Shown: positions 55,202 through 63,061 of the stretch, piece by piece
Numbering within the stretch: the stretch's first letter is position 1
How the letters are laid out: each line of letters opens with the position of its first letter
Assembly (NCBI RefSeq): GCF_014207235.1
Contig: NZ_JACHDA010000001.1
Span: 434,001-498,000 of the forward strand
Length of the DNA stretch: 64,000 nt
Direction of reading: 5' to 3'
Origin: Sphingopyxis sp. JAI128
GTDB taxonomy: Bacteria > Pseudomonadota > Alphaproteobacteria > Sphingomonadales > Sphingomonadaceae
Notes under the pieces: generated by a model
What the model was told of the DNA's origin: nothing
The model's input: the letters and a program-made list of their open reading frames with translations, nothing else
The model's database searches: none
Made by a program: the position numbers and the translations under genes

Positions 55202-56332
55202 ATGACCGAACCCACCCGCCCGATCATCCAGATCCAGAATGTCTCCAAACGCTTTGGCAAGGTGACCGCGGTCGACAATGTCAGCCTCGACATCAACGCG
55301 GGCGAATTCTTCGTCCTCCTCGGCCCATCGGGCTGCGGCAAGACGACGCTGCTGCGCATGATCGCCGGGTTCGAACTGCCCACCGAGGGCCGCATCCTCA
55401 TCGACGGACAGGATATGGCGGGCATCCCGCCGAACAAGCGCCCGGTGAACATGGTGTTTCAGAGCTACGCCGTATTCCCGCACATGAGCGTCGCCGACAA
55501 TGTCGCCTATGGCCTCAAGATTGCGGGCGTCAAAGGCGGCGAAGTCAAGGATCGCGTCGCCGAGGCGCTCGATCTGGTCAAGCTTGGCGGGTTCGAGAGC
55601 CGCATGCCCGACCAGATGTCGGGCGGGCAGCGCCAGCGCGTCGCGCTCGCGCGCAGCCTCGTCATGCGGCCCAAGGTGCTGTTGCTCGACGAACCACTGT
55701 CGGCGCTCGATGCAAAGCTGCGCGCACAGATGCAGTTCGAACTTTCGGAATTGCAGGAAAAGGTCGGCATCACCTTCGTCACCGTCACCCACGACCAGGA
55801 CGAGGCGCTGTCGATGGCGTGCCGCATCGCGGTGATCAACAAGGGCGATGTAGCGCAGCTCGCGGCGCCGTCGGACCTCTACGAATATCCCGCCAATCGC
55901 TTTGTCGCCGATTTCGTCGGGTCGGTGAACATCTTCGAAGGCAAGCTGACGCTCGACGAACCCGACAAGGCAGCGGTCGACTGCCCGGGTCTCGGCAAGG
56001 TCTATCTCAACCACGGCGTCACCGGCCCGCATGGCGCCGACGTCTGGGTCGCCCTCAGGCCCGAGAAAATCTATCTCCACGTCCCCGGCGCGGGCAAGGC
56101 AGTCACCGCTGCGGCGCAGGACGCACCCGACGGCCACAATTTCGCGCGCGGCAGGATCAAGGGCATGTCCTATCTCGGCGACATCACCCTGTTCGAAATC
56201 GAGCTCGAAACCGGCGCGCGTATCCGCGTCTCGCGCCCGAACCTCTCGCGCCACGACCAGGAGGATTTTACCTGGGACGACAAGGTGAGCATGCACTGGC
56301 GCGCCGACAGCCCGGTGGTGTTGCTCGGCTGA
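55202..56332 (+). CDS. potG: Polyamine ABC transporter ATPase (PotG/PotA type)
   Basis: The 376-residue ATPase drives polyamine import. It has the Walker A GPSGCGKTTLLRMIAGFE, Q-loop MVFQSYAVFPHMSVADNVAY, signature MSGGQRQRVALARSLVMRP, Walker B VLLLDEPLSALDAK and H-loop FVTVTHDQDEALSMA, then a C-terminal TOBE domain (about 290-370). All motifs are intact. It completes PotF-H-I-G. Confidence 0.95.
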   Translation: MTEPTRPIIQIQNVSKRFGKVTAVDNVSLDINAGEFFVLLGPSGCGKTTLLRMIAGFELPTEGRILIDGQDMAGIPPNKRPVNMVFQSYAVFPHMSVADNVAYGLKIAGVKGGEVKDRVAEALDLVKLGGFESRMPDQMSGGQRQRVALARSLVMRPKVLLLDEPLSALDAKLRAQMQFELSELQEKVGITFVTVTHDQDEALSMACRIAVINKGDVAQLAAPSDLYEYPANRFVADFVGSVNIFEGKLTLDEPDKAAVDCPGLGKVYLNHGVTGPHGADVWVALRPEKIYLHVPGAGKAVTAAAQDAPDGHNFARGRIKGMSYLGDITLFEIELETGARIRVSRPNLSRHDQEDFTWDDKVSMHWRADSPVVLLG

Positions 56333-56430
56333 CCGCCGCGCCGGAAAAAACGCTTTCCTACATTATGTCGGTGTGAGAGCCTTGGGCCCGGCTCTTTCTC
56401 CCCGTCTGTTCGGCCCGCGTCGCCCCTCGG

Positions 56431-56489
56431 CTTAAAGCCACAAAGGACACAGTTTCGTCGCGCGCATGCGGGGCTTTTGTGGCTTTAAG
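56431..56489. terminator. Long inverted repeat after the transporter operon (possible terminator)
   Basis: CTTAAAGCCACAAA (56431-56444) and TTTGTGGCTTTAAG (56476-56489) are perfect 14-base inverted arms with a 31-base loop. It lies between the convergent ATPase and DUF808 genes. The CACAAAGGACACA motif resembles a mobile extragenic repeat found in many bacteria, so it may be a repeat that serves as a terminator. Confidence 0.55.
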
Positions 56490-56502
56490 GCCCTTCTTCG
56501 CG

Positions 56503-56570
56503 CCCCGGACGCGATCCGGGGTCCGTGACTTCGCCGCCGCAATGGATCCCGGATCAAGTCCTGGAGGGCG
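56503..56570. repeat. Inverted extragenic repeat (GGATCCGGGATC type)
   Basis: CCCGGACGCGATCCGGGGTC faces ATGGATCCCGGATCAAGTCC on the other strand. This is the common alphaproteobacterial extragenic unit that reads CCGGACTTGATCCGGGATCC. It lies between the preceding hairpin and the stop of the DUF808 gene. Confidence 0.65.
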
Positions 56571-56573
56571 AGA

Positions 56574-57512
56574 TTAATGCGCCGCCTTCTTCCCCGGCAG
56601 CATGTGCAGCATGCCGACGATCGCGCTGCCAATCAGCAGCCCGAACACGCCCGCGCCGCCCGCGTTGATCAGCCATTCCCACACGCCGGAACCCGGCAGC
56701 CCGCCCGCGAGCGAATGCGCGAAATCGTGCAACCCATGGCCGATATTGCCGATGCGATATTCATCGAGACCGTGCAGGAAAATCTGCCCCCCGACCCACA
56801 GCATCGCCGCGGTGCCGATCAGCGCCAGCGCCGAAAGCAGCTTGGGCATGAACGTCACAAGCCCGCGCCCGATCGCGCGGCGCACGCTGCTCCCTTCCTT
56901 CGCCATGTGCAGGCCGATATCGTCCATCTTCACGATCAGCCCGACGACGCCGTAAACGGCGATGGTGATCGCGACCGCGACAACCGCGAGCGTCGCGGCG
57001 CGCATCGCGAAATGCTCGTCGAGCACTTCGTTCAATGCGATTACCATGATCTCGGCCGAAAGGATGAAGTCGGTCCGTACCGCGCCCTTCACCATTGCCT
57101 CTTCATGATCCTGGTCGGCGACGACCGCCGCATCTTCGGCCAGACTCGCGTCGTGTTTCTGCAGCGAATGCAGCACCTTCTCGGCGCCCTCGAAACAGAG
57201 ATAGGCGCCGCCAAGCATCAGCAGCGGCGTGATCGCCCACTGCGCGACCGCCGAGAGCAGCAACAATGCCGGCACAATGAAGAGCAGCTTGTTGCGCAGC
57301 GAGCCCTTGGTGATCCGCCAGATGATCGGCAGCTCGCGGTCGGGGGTGAAGCCGGTGACATAACGCGGCGTCACCGCCGTATCGTCGACGACGACCCCCG
57401 CCGCCTTGACCCCGGCCTTCGACGCCGCGGCGCCGATATCGTCGATGCTCGCGGCGGCGACCTTGGCGATGGTCGCAATATCGTCGAGCAGGGCAAAAAG
57501 GCCTGAGGGCAT
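56574..57512 (-). CDS. DUF808 family inner membrane protein (YedI-like)
   Basis: The 312-residue protein has about six membrane segments. The DUF808 start MPSGLFALLDDIATIAKVAA, the VVVDDTAVTPRYVTGFTPDRE stretch (first part), LGGAYLCFEGAEKVLHSLQK and AVRTDFILSAEIMVIALNEV are typical. The family role is unknown. It lies directly downstream of the SpuC-like aminotransferase gene, 19 bases away on the same strand, so co-transcription is likely. Confidence 0.9.
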   Translation of the reverse strand: MPSGLFALLDDIATIAKVAAASIDDIGAAASKAGVKAAGVVVDDTAVTPRYVTGFTPDRELPIIWRITKGSLRNKLLFIVPALLLLSAVAQWAITPLLMLGGAYLCFEGAEKVLHSLQKHDASLAEDAAVVADQDHEEAMVKGAVRTDFILSAEIMVIALNEVLDEHFAMRAATLAVVAVAITIAVYGVVGLIVKMDDIGLHMAKEGSSVRRAIGRGLVTFMPKLLSALALIGTAAMLWVGGQIFLHGLDEYRIGNIGHGLHDFAHSLAGGLPGSGVWEWLINAGGAGVFGLLIGSAIVGMLHMLPGKKAAH

Positions 57513-57531
57513 AGGGGCGTGGTCTTCCTTC

Positions 57532-58905
57532 CTAGAGCGCGCGGAGCTTGGGCATCACCTCATCCAAGGATTTGCGGATGATGGCAACCATCTCGTCGAT
57601 CTGTTCGGTGGTGATGATCAGCGGCGGGCACATGACCAGGCTGTCGCGGATACCGCGCACCATCAGCCCGTTCGCGATGCATGCGTCGCGCGCCATCGGT
57701 CCCGCGGTCCCCTCGGCGCCGCCAAAGCGTGCACGCGTTTCCTTGTCGGCAACGATCTCGACCGCGCCGAGCAGCCCGACCGAGCGCGTCTCACCGACGA
57801 GCGGGTGATCGTTCAGCGTCGCCAGCGCCTTCGCCAGATGCGGGCCGGTGACGCTGCCCGTCCGCTCGACCAGCCCCTCGCGCTCGATAATCTCGATATT
57901 CTTGAGCGCGACCGCCGCGGCAACCGGGTGCCCCGAATAAGTGAAGCCATGGACGAAATCGCCGCCGGTCTTGAGCACATCGACGACATGGCGCGCCACC
58001 GCGGTCGCCGAGATCGGCAGATATCCCGAGGACAGGCCCTTCGCCATCGGCATCAGGTCCGGCGTGAAGCCCATCGTCTCATGCCCCCACATCTTGCCGG
58101 TGCGCCCGAAACCGCAGATCACCTCGTCGGCGACGAGCAGCAGGCCGTATTTGCGCACCACTGCCTCGACCTTGGGCCAATAGCCCTTGGGCGGAATGAT
58201 CACCCCGCCGGCGCCCTGCACCGGCTCGCCGATGAAGGCGGCGCAATTTTCGGGTCCGACCTCGAGTATCCTGTCCTCGATCGCCCGCACGCAGGCGTCG
58301 CAAAATTCCTCCTCGGTCATCCCCTGCCCTTCGCCATAGGCATAGGGCTGTCGGACATGCTCGACGCCGGGGATCGGCAGGTCGCCCTGCGCGTGCATCG
58401 CCTTCATGCCCCCAAGCGAAACGCCTGCGACGGTCGAACCGTGATAGGCGTTCCAGCGGCTGATAAAGACCGTGCGCTTGGGTTCTCCCTTCAGCTTCCA
58501 ATAATGGCGCACCATGCGGAATACCGTATCATTGGCTTCGCTGCCCGAGGCGTTGAAGAAGATATGCGGCAGGCGATTGCCGGTGAGCGAGGCGATCTTC
58601 GCCGCCAGCGTCACCGTCGGTGGCGTCGCGGTCTTGAAGAAGGTGTTGTAAAAAGGCAGCTCGCGCATCTGCGCCGCCGCTGCCTCGGCCAGTTCCTCAC
58701 GTCCATAACCGACGTTGACGCACCACAGGCCTGCCATACCGTCGAGGATGCGGTGGCCGTCGCCATCGGTGATGCAAACGCCCTCCGCATGGGTGATGAT
58801 CCGGCTGCCACCGAGCTTTTCGATTTCGGCCCAGTCGGCCTGTGCGGGAAGATGATGCGCAACGTCCAGGCGGCGCAGTTCGGCGATGTCGTGATTGCGA
58901 GGCAT
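57532..58905 (-). CDS. spuC: Class III aminotransferase, putrescine:pyruvate type (SpuC-like)
   Basis: The 457-residue PLP enzyme transfers an amino group from putrescine (or another diamine) to pyruvate, giving 4-aminobutanal. Features are ITDGDGHRILDGMAGLWCVN, AQMRELPFYNTFFKTATPP, FFNASGSEANDTVFRMVRHY, RWNAYHGSTVAGVSLGG, FIGEPVQGAGGVIIPPKGYW, VADEVICGFGRTGKMWG and the PLP Lys in MPMAKGLSSGYLPISA. It gives a glutamylation-independent entry to putrescine breakdown alongside the synthetase-oxidase route. It follows the PuuD-like hydrolase gene on the same strand. Confidence 0.92.
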   Translation of the reverse strand: MPRNHDIAELRRLDVAHHLPAQADWAEIEKLGGSRIITHAEGVCITDGDGHRILDGMAGLWCVNVGYGREELAEAAAAQMRELPFYNTFFKTATPPTVTLAAKIASLTGNRLPHIFFNASGSEANDTVFRMVRHYWKLKGEPKRTVFISRWNAYHGSTVAGVSLGGMKAMHAQGDLPIPGVEHVRQPYAYGEGQGMTEEEFCDACVRAIEDRILEVGPENCAAFIGEPVQGAGGVIIPPKGYWPKVEAVVRKYGLLLVADEVICGFGRTGKMWGHETMGFTPDLMPMAKGLSSGYLPISATAVARHVVDVLKTGGDFVHGFTYSGHPVAAAVALKNIEIIEREGLVERTGSVTGPHLAKALATLNDHPLVGETRSVGLLGAVEIVADKETRARFGGAEGTAGPMARDACIANGLMVRGIRDSLVMCPPLIITTEQIDEMVAIIRKSLDEVMPKLRAL

Positions 58906-59009
58906 GAATTGACTCCTGATTGTCTGGAAACCGAAAGAAACCGGGTCCGAAAATCAGGGCGAGAAACTGATCCGCGCGAGATAGCGGTCATAACGGGTGA
59001 CGCGGCGGT

Positions 59010-59750
59010 TCATAGCTCGCCTCTTAACGCGCGTCCGAGGAGGTGGAAATAGGTCTGGCTGTCGCCATTGTCGTCGGTCGCCCATTCGGGATGCCACTGT
59101 ACCGCGAGCAAAGGGGCGCCATTCGGCCGCGCGCTATAGGCCTCTACCAGCCCGTCGGGCGCGCGTGCCTCGACCTGCAATCCCTCGGCCAGCATCCCCA
59201 CCCCCTGGTAATGGACCGAGTTCACCTCAATCGAGGGCGCGCCATAAGCCGAAGCGAGCAAGCCACCGTCGACCAGATCGACCTTGTGATGGTGATCGAA
59301 CATGTCGTCGAAGCTGACGCCGTCGGGCGCATGATGATTGAGCAGGTCGCCGCTTGCCGAAGTATCGCGGCGCAATGTGCCGCCAAGCGCGACATTGATC
59401 TCCTGAAAGCCGCGGCAGATGCCAAACAGCGGTCGCTGCGCCGCAATCACCGCCTCGACCAGCTCGGTCATCATGCGATCGCGAGCGGGATCGAAAGGTC
59501 CATCACCCTCCGCCGCGTCGCCATAAAGTGCGGGCGCAACATTGGAGGGCGTCCCGGTCAGCAGCACGCCATCGAGCCTTTCGACGATTTCGGCGGCGTG
59601 CATATATTCTGGCAAGGATGGAATGATCAGCGCCGCGCAATCGGCATGCCGCATCGCCGCGGTCGCATAGCGGTTCATCACCGCCTGCGCGAGCTCGGTG
59701 CCAACCATGCGGTTGCAAGCGATGATGCCGAGGACGGGACGCGAGGACAT
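59010..59750 (-). CDS. puuD: Gamma-glutamyl-gamma-aminobutyrate hydrolase family (PuuD-like, peptidase C26)
   Basis: The 246-residue class I glutamine-amidotransferase-like hydrolase releases GABA and glutamate from gamma-Glu-GABA. The nucleophile is in PLFGICRGFQEINVALGG (Cys112) and the His-Glu pair in LAVQWHPEWATDD. SLPEYMHAAEIVERLDGVLLTGTPSNVAP is the family-typical N-terminal half. It completes the pathway of the synthetases and the oxidase and lies on the other strand downstream of the transporter. Confidence 0.93.
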   Translation of the reverse strand: MSSRPVLGIIACNRMVGTELAQAVMNRYATAAMRHADCAALIIPSLPEYMHAAEIVERLDGVLLTGTPSNVAPALYGDAAEGDGPFDPARDRMMTELVEAVIAAQRPLFGICRGFQEINVALGGTLRRDTSASGDLLNHHAPDGVSFDDMFDHHHKVDLVDGGLLASAYGAPSIEVNSVHYQGVGMLAEGLQVEARAPDGLVEAYSARPNGAPLLAVQWHPEWATDDNGDSQTYFHLLGRALRGEL

Positions 59751-59792
59751 GCCCCCTGCTGCCGGTTTTAGCGTCTCGGCGCCAGCGGAATC

Positions 59793-60764
59793 TCAGGCAT
59801 GTTGGCGCGCAAAAGCCGCCGCGGCGCCGAACAGCCCCGGCTGTGGATGGGTGATAAGCTTGACGGGCAGCGCGGACATAAAGCCCTCGAACCGTCCCTT
59901 TTCGATGAAGCGTTCGGGAAAGCCAGATCGGACAAGACTGTCGCGGATGCGGAGGCCCAGACCGCCCGCAACCACGACGCCACTCGCGCCCTGCGCCAGC
60001 GCCAGATCGCCCGCGACGCTGCCCAACGACAGGCAAAAGCGATCGACCGCCGCCGCGGCCAGGCTGTCTCCCCCGCTCAGCGCACTCGTCCAGATCGCCT
60101 TGTCGTCGAGGCGCGGGATCGCCCGCCCTTCGAGCGCCGCCAGCGTTTCGTAAATGTCGACGATGCCCGGCCCGGACACGATCCGTTCGATCGACACGCG
60201 CCGGTGGCGTTTGCGCAGCCGCGCAAGGATCGCATCCTCGATGCTGTCGAGCGGCGCGAAATCGATATGCCCGCCCTCGGTCGCCTGAACGCGGTATTCG
60301 CCGCCGTCGCGCCAGACATGCGCCACGCCGAGCCCGGTGCCGGGACCGATGATTGTGATCGTGCCAGTGGTCGGCAGCGGAGCGTCAGGACCGGTCAGCC
60401 GCTCGAAATAGCTTTCGTCCGCCTGCGCCACCGCGTGGCCCACCGCCTCGAAATCATTGACCAGCACATAACGGTCGACGCCGAGCTTCTCGCCGATCAA
60501 CGCGGGACGGATGATCCACGGATTGTTCGTAAAACGAATGATGTCGCCGCGCGTCGGCCCGGCGATGGCAATCGCGACGGCGCGCGGGAGCGCCCCCCCC
60601 TGTTGACGTTCGAAATCCTGCCATGCGGTCTGGAAGCTTGCATGATCCTTGGTGTGCAGCGTCGTCGCCTCGCCGAGCGAGCGGACGCGGCCGCCTTCGA
60701 TCTCGGCCATCGCAAAACGCGCATGCGTGCCTCCGATATCGACCGTGACGATTTTTTCGCTCAT
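59793..60764 (-). CDS. glk: Glucokinase
   Basis: The 323-residue ROK-unrelated Glk-type hexokinase phosphorylates glucose with ATP. Features are IVTVDIGGTHARFAMAEIEG (phosphate 1), the glucose-binding FTNNPWIIRPALIGE and VLVNDFEAVGHAVAQ, TITIIGPGTGLGVAHVWRD and EGGHIDFAPLDSIED, and the phosphate-2 Gly-rich ASGVVVAGGLGLRIRDSLV. The ATG at 60764 starts the fold. It lies 42 bases upstream of the PuuD-like gene on the same strand. Confidence 0.95.
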   Translation of the reverse strand: MSEKIVTVDIGGTHARFAMAEIEGGRVRSLGEATTLHTKDHASFQTAWQDFERQQGGALPRAVAIAIAGPTRGDIIRFTNNPWIIRPALIGEKLGVDRYVLVNDFEAVGHAVAQADESYFERLTGPDAPLPTTGTITIIGPGTGLGVAHVWRDGGEYRVQATEGGHIDFAPLDSIEDAILARLRKRHRRVSIERIVSGPGIVDIYETLAALEGRAIPRLDDKAIWTSALSGGDSLAAAAVDRFCLSLGSVAGDLALAQGASGVVVAGGLGLRIRDSLVRSGFPERFIEKGRFEGFMSALPVKLITHPQPGLFGAAAAFARQHA

Positions 60765-60880
60765 GACTCTCCCTTCCCGGTCCTGCCTAGGCGGAACCTT
60801 TCGGGAATGTCGCACAGCCGGGAGCGATGCAACAGGGCATAGCTATGCGCGAGCCTTGCACTTCATCCGCAATCGGCGTA

Positions 60881-60899
60881 ATTGCGAACTATTCTCAAT
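60881..60899 (+). promoter_or_regulatory. Fur-box-like imperfect palindrome
   Basis: ATTGCGAA-CTA-TTCTCAAT (60881-60899) has 7 of 8 matching arm bases and fits the 7-1-7 Fur layout TGxxAAxTATTxTCA. It is placed 14 bases before the TTG start of the methyltransferase gene and is in the divergent gap with glk. This is a candidate iron-regulator site only. Confidence 0.4.
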
Positions 60900-60913
60900 A
60901 GAGGAGCAAGTCC

Positions 60914-61774
60914 TTGTCCGATATCCCGACCGCTCCGACCCACGATTGGAATGGCGACAGCGGGAGCCGGTGGGCCGCCAATCTCGACCGGCTCGATCTG
61001 ATGCTCGAAGATTTTGGCCGCGCCGCAATCGATGCGGCGGATGCCAAGCCCGGCGAGCATGTTCTCGACATCGGTTGCGGGGCGGGCGTCTCATCCTTCC
61101 TTATCGCCAGCAAGGTGGCGCCCGCCGGCCATGTGCTGGGCGTGGATATATCGGAGCAACTTGTCGAAATCGCCCGCGCGGCTGCACCTCCCGGTGCGCC
61201 GCTCGAATTTCGATGTGCCGATGCCGCTACCCACCCCCTGCCGGCGGCGCATTTCGATCTCATCTTCTCACGATTCGGCGTGATGTTTTTCGACGATCCT
61301 GTTGCTGCCTTCGATCATATGCGTGGAGCCCTGAAACCAGGGGGACGGCTGGCGTTCATTTGCTGGCGCGGCGCGCACGAGAATGATTGGGTCCGCCTTC
61401 CAATGGCGGCAATTCGCGATATCGTCCAGCCTGCTCCCGCCGATCCGGATGCGCCGGGCCCCTTCGCCTTTGGCGACCGCGACCGGCTGAACGCCATCCT
61501 CGAGCGAGCTGGCTTTTCCGAAATAGGGATCGATCCGTTCGACGCCACCATTTCCTATGGGCGCGGTGCGACGCGCGAGGCCGCGATCGACGATGCGCTG
61601 GATCTCGCCTTTCAGGTCGGTCCGCTATCGCGCGCGCTGGGCGATCAGCCCGACGATATCCGTGCACGTGCCGCCACGGCGGTTCGCGCTGCCTTCGCGG
61701 AACGCCCCGGCGTTAATTCGGTGCTGATTGACGGCGCCGCATGGATCGTAACCGCGCGCAATCGCACAGGATAA
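60914..61774 (+). CDS. Class I SAM-dependent methyltransferase
   Basis: The 286-residue UbiE/COQ5-like methyltransferase starts at a TTG with GAGGAGC in front. The SAM site is VLDIGCGAGVSSFLIASKVA with the acidic loop VLGVDISEQLVEIARA. Post-motifs are FRCADAATHPLPAAHFDLIF and MRGALKPGGRLAFICWRGA. The acceptor cannot be told. The Fur-like site upstream suggests iron-linked control, if real. It is convergent with the tRNA gene. Confidence 0.9.
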   Translation: MSDIPTAPTHDWNGDSGSRWAANLDRLDLMLEDFGRAAIDAADAKPGEHVLDIGCGAGVSSFLIASKVAPAGHVLGVDISEQLVEIARAAAPPGAPLEFRCADAATHPLPAAHFDLIFSRFGVMFFDDPVAAFDHMRGALKPGGRLAFICWRGAHENDWVRLPMAAIRDIVQPAPADPDAPGPFAFGDRDRLNAILERAGFSEIGIDPFDATISYGRGATREAAIDDALDLAFQVGPLSRALGDQPDDIRARAATAVRAAFAERPGVNSVLIDGAAWIVTARNRTG

Positions 61775-61802
61775 ACAGACGCTATTCGAGCGATGGGGGA
61801 AA

Positions 61803-61879
61803 TGGCGCACCCGGAACGATTCGAACGTCCGACCCTCAGATTCGTAGTCTGATGCTCTATCCAGCTGAGCTACGGGTGC
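61803..61879 (-). tRNA. tRNA-Arg (anticodon ACG)
   Basis: Read on the minus strand, 77 nucleotides form a cloverleaf: acceptor GCACCCG pairs with CGGGTGC, discriminator G, encoded CCA end. The D-arm is GCTCAGCTGGATAGAGC, the anticodon loop CTACGAA (anticodon ACG) is closed by TCAGA/TCTGA, and the T-loop is GTTCGAATC. The wobble A is normally converted to inosine, decoding CGU/CGC/CGA. Confidence 0.97.
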
Positions 61880-61923
61880 GTGGAGAGGCGCCTTTAGGAC
61901 TCGCCGCGCGGAGGCGCAACCCC

Positions 61924-62451
61924 CTATTTCGGATTTGTGACCGTCCGGCACGACGATTGACGGCGCACTGCGTCGAGGGCGCCGATTTCCGCGGGTTCCT
62001 TGAGCAGGAGCCGAATCAGCGCAATACCCTGATCCTGATCCGTGCGGACGATTTCGACACCCGCAGGTACAGCCTGCCCTTCGCGCGCTACAATGATTCG
62101 ATAGGGCTTTCCGCGCGCTTCGAGATCGTTGCGTACGAAAATCACGTCGGTCGCGGCATCGAAAAGGCTTAGTGAGCTGTAGCGGCCCGGAACCGGCGTC
62201 ACATTGATTGCCAGCGGGCCTTTTGAAAGGTCGTAGGGGCAACTCGAATAGGCCAGATCGGGGCTCGGTCGCACGACGGGCTGACGTGCCGGCGTCGCGA
62301 GATTGCCATGGGACATGCTGTTGGTGCCGCCCTGCCCCAGTCGTTCCATCGCAACCCCCATCAAGCCATAGGGAATGTAGAGGATGGCGACCCAGGCGGC
62401 GGCCGCGGCGACAATCAGGCCGAAAAGGACCGGACCGAACCAGTTGCGCAT
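61924..62451 (-). CDS. DUF1254-type membrane-anchored protein
   Basis: The 175-residue protein has one N-terminal membrane segment (FGLIVAAAAAWVAILYIPY) and a periplasmic domain with AYSSCPYDLSKGPLAINV, RYSSLSLFDAATDVIFVRND and DQDQGIALIRLLLKEPAEI. This matches the DUF1254/COG5402 group. It starts one base after the DUF1214 gene stop, so both are in one operon. Elsewhere these two domains often occur in one long protein; here they are two short anchored ones. Function unknown. Confidence 0.8.
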   Translation of the reverse strand: MRNWFGPVLFGLIVAAAAAWVAILYIPYGLMGVAMERLGQGGTNSMSHGNLATPARQPVVRPSPDLAYSSCPYDLSKGPLAINVTPVPGRYSSLSLFDAATDVIFVRNDLEARGKPYRIIVAREGQAVPAGVEIVRTDQDQGIALIRLLLKEPAEIGALDAVRRQSSCRTVTNPK

Positions 62452-62452
62452 A

Positions 62453-63028
62453 TCAGCACGCCTCCTTCACGAGACGGGGGAGCGCAGCCTTCGCCGGCGC
62501 GGCGCGAAACGCGTCGCCCGGGTTGTACATACGCAGCGTCAATTGAAAGGGTTGGCCCTTGATCCCGGGCAGCCACGCCGCGTCCTTCGGTTTGTCTGGC
62601 GAAATGGTAACGCGCCATTCGCCCTGGGTGTCGAGCGCGACATTGGCGCCATTGACCGACCATATGCCTGCGGGATTGTCGATCAGATAGCCCTCGTCGT
62701 CGTAAACGGTAACGCTCCACCAGCGCGCATCGAGCGGCTTGCCGGACAAGCTATATCGGCAATCTCCATCGAGCGGCGCGCCCGACGCGTCGGTCTTCGC
62801 CATCCAATAGACGGTTTCCGTCGCGGGCAGCGCGAGCAGCCCCGACCGTGCGACTATCGCGCGCGTCAACGGGCCGGTCGCCTTGGTGCCGTAACCGAGC
62901 GAGGTCGTCCACGGGCCGTTGCGGATCGCACCGTCGGCAAGCCCGCCGCTGGTGAACGCCCAAGCGCCGCCGAGCCCCACCACCAATCCGCTCACCATGG
63001 CGATCACATAGCGGTGCCAACTTTTCAT
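62453..63028 (-). CDS. DUF1214-type membrane-anchored protein
   Basis: The 191-residue protein has an N-terminal membrane segment (YVIAMVSGLVVGLGGAWAFT) and a DUF1214 beta domain with TVYWMAKTDASGAPLDGDCR, RWWSVTVYDDEGYLIDNPAG and WLPGIKGQPFQLTLRMYNPG. Conserved in sphingomonads as a pair with the DUF1254 protein encoded directly downstream. The function is unknown. It lies 34 bases downstream of the pyruvate phosphate dikinase gene on the same strand. Confidence 0.85.
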   Translation of the reverse strand: MKSWHRYVIAMVSGLVVGLGGAWAFTSGGLADGAIRNGPWTTSLGYGTKATGPLTRAIVARSGLLALPATETVYWMAKTDASGAPLDGDCRYSLSGKPLDARWWSVTVYDDEGYLIDNPAGIWSVNGANVALDTQGEWRVTISPDKPKDAAWLPGIKGQPFQLTLRMYNPGDAFRAAPAKAALPRLVKEAC

Positions 63029-63061
63029 GACACATCCCCCTGCCCAATTGTCACCCCGGCG

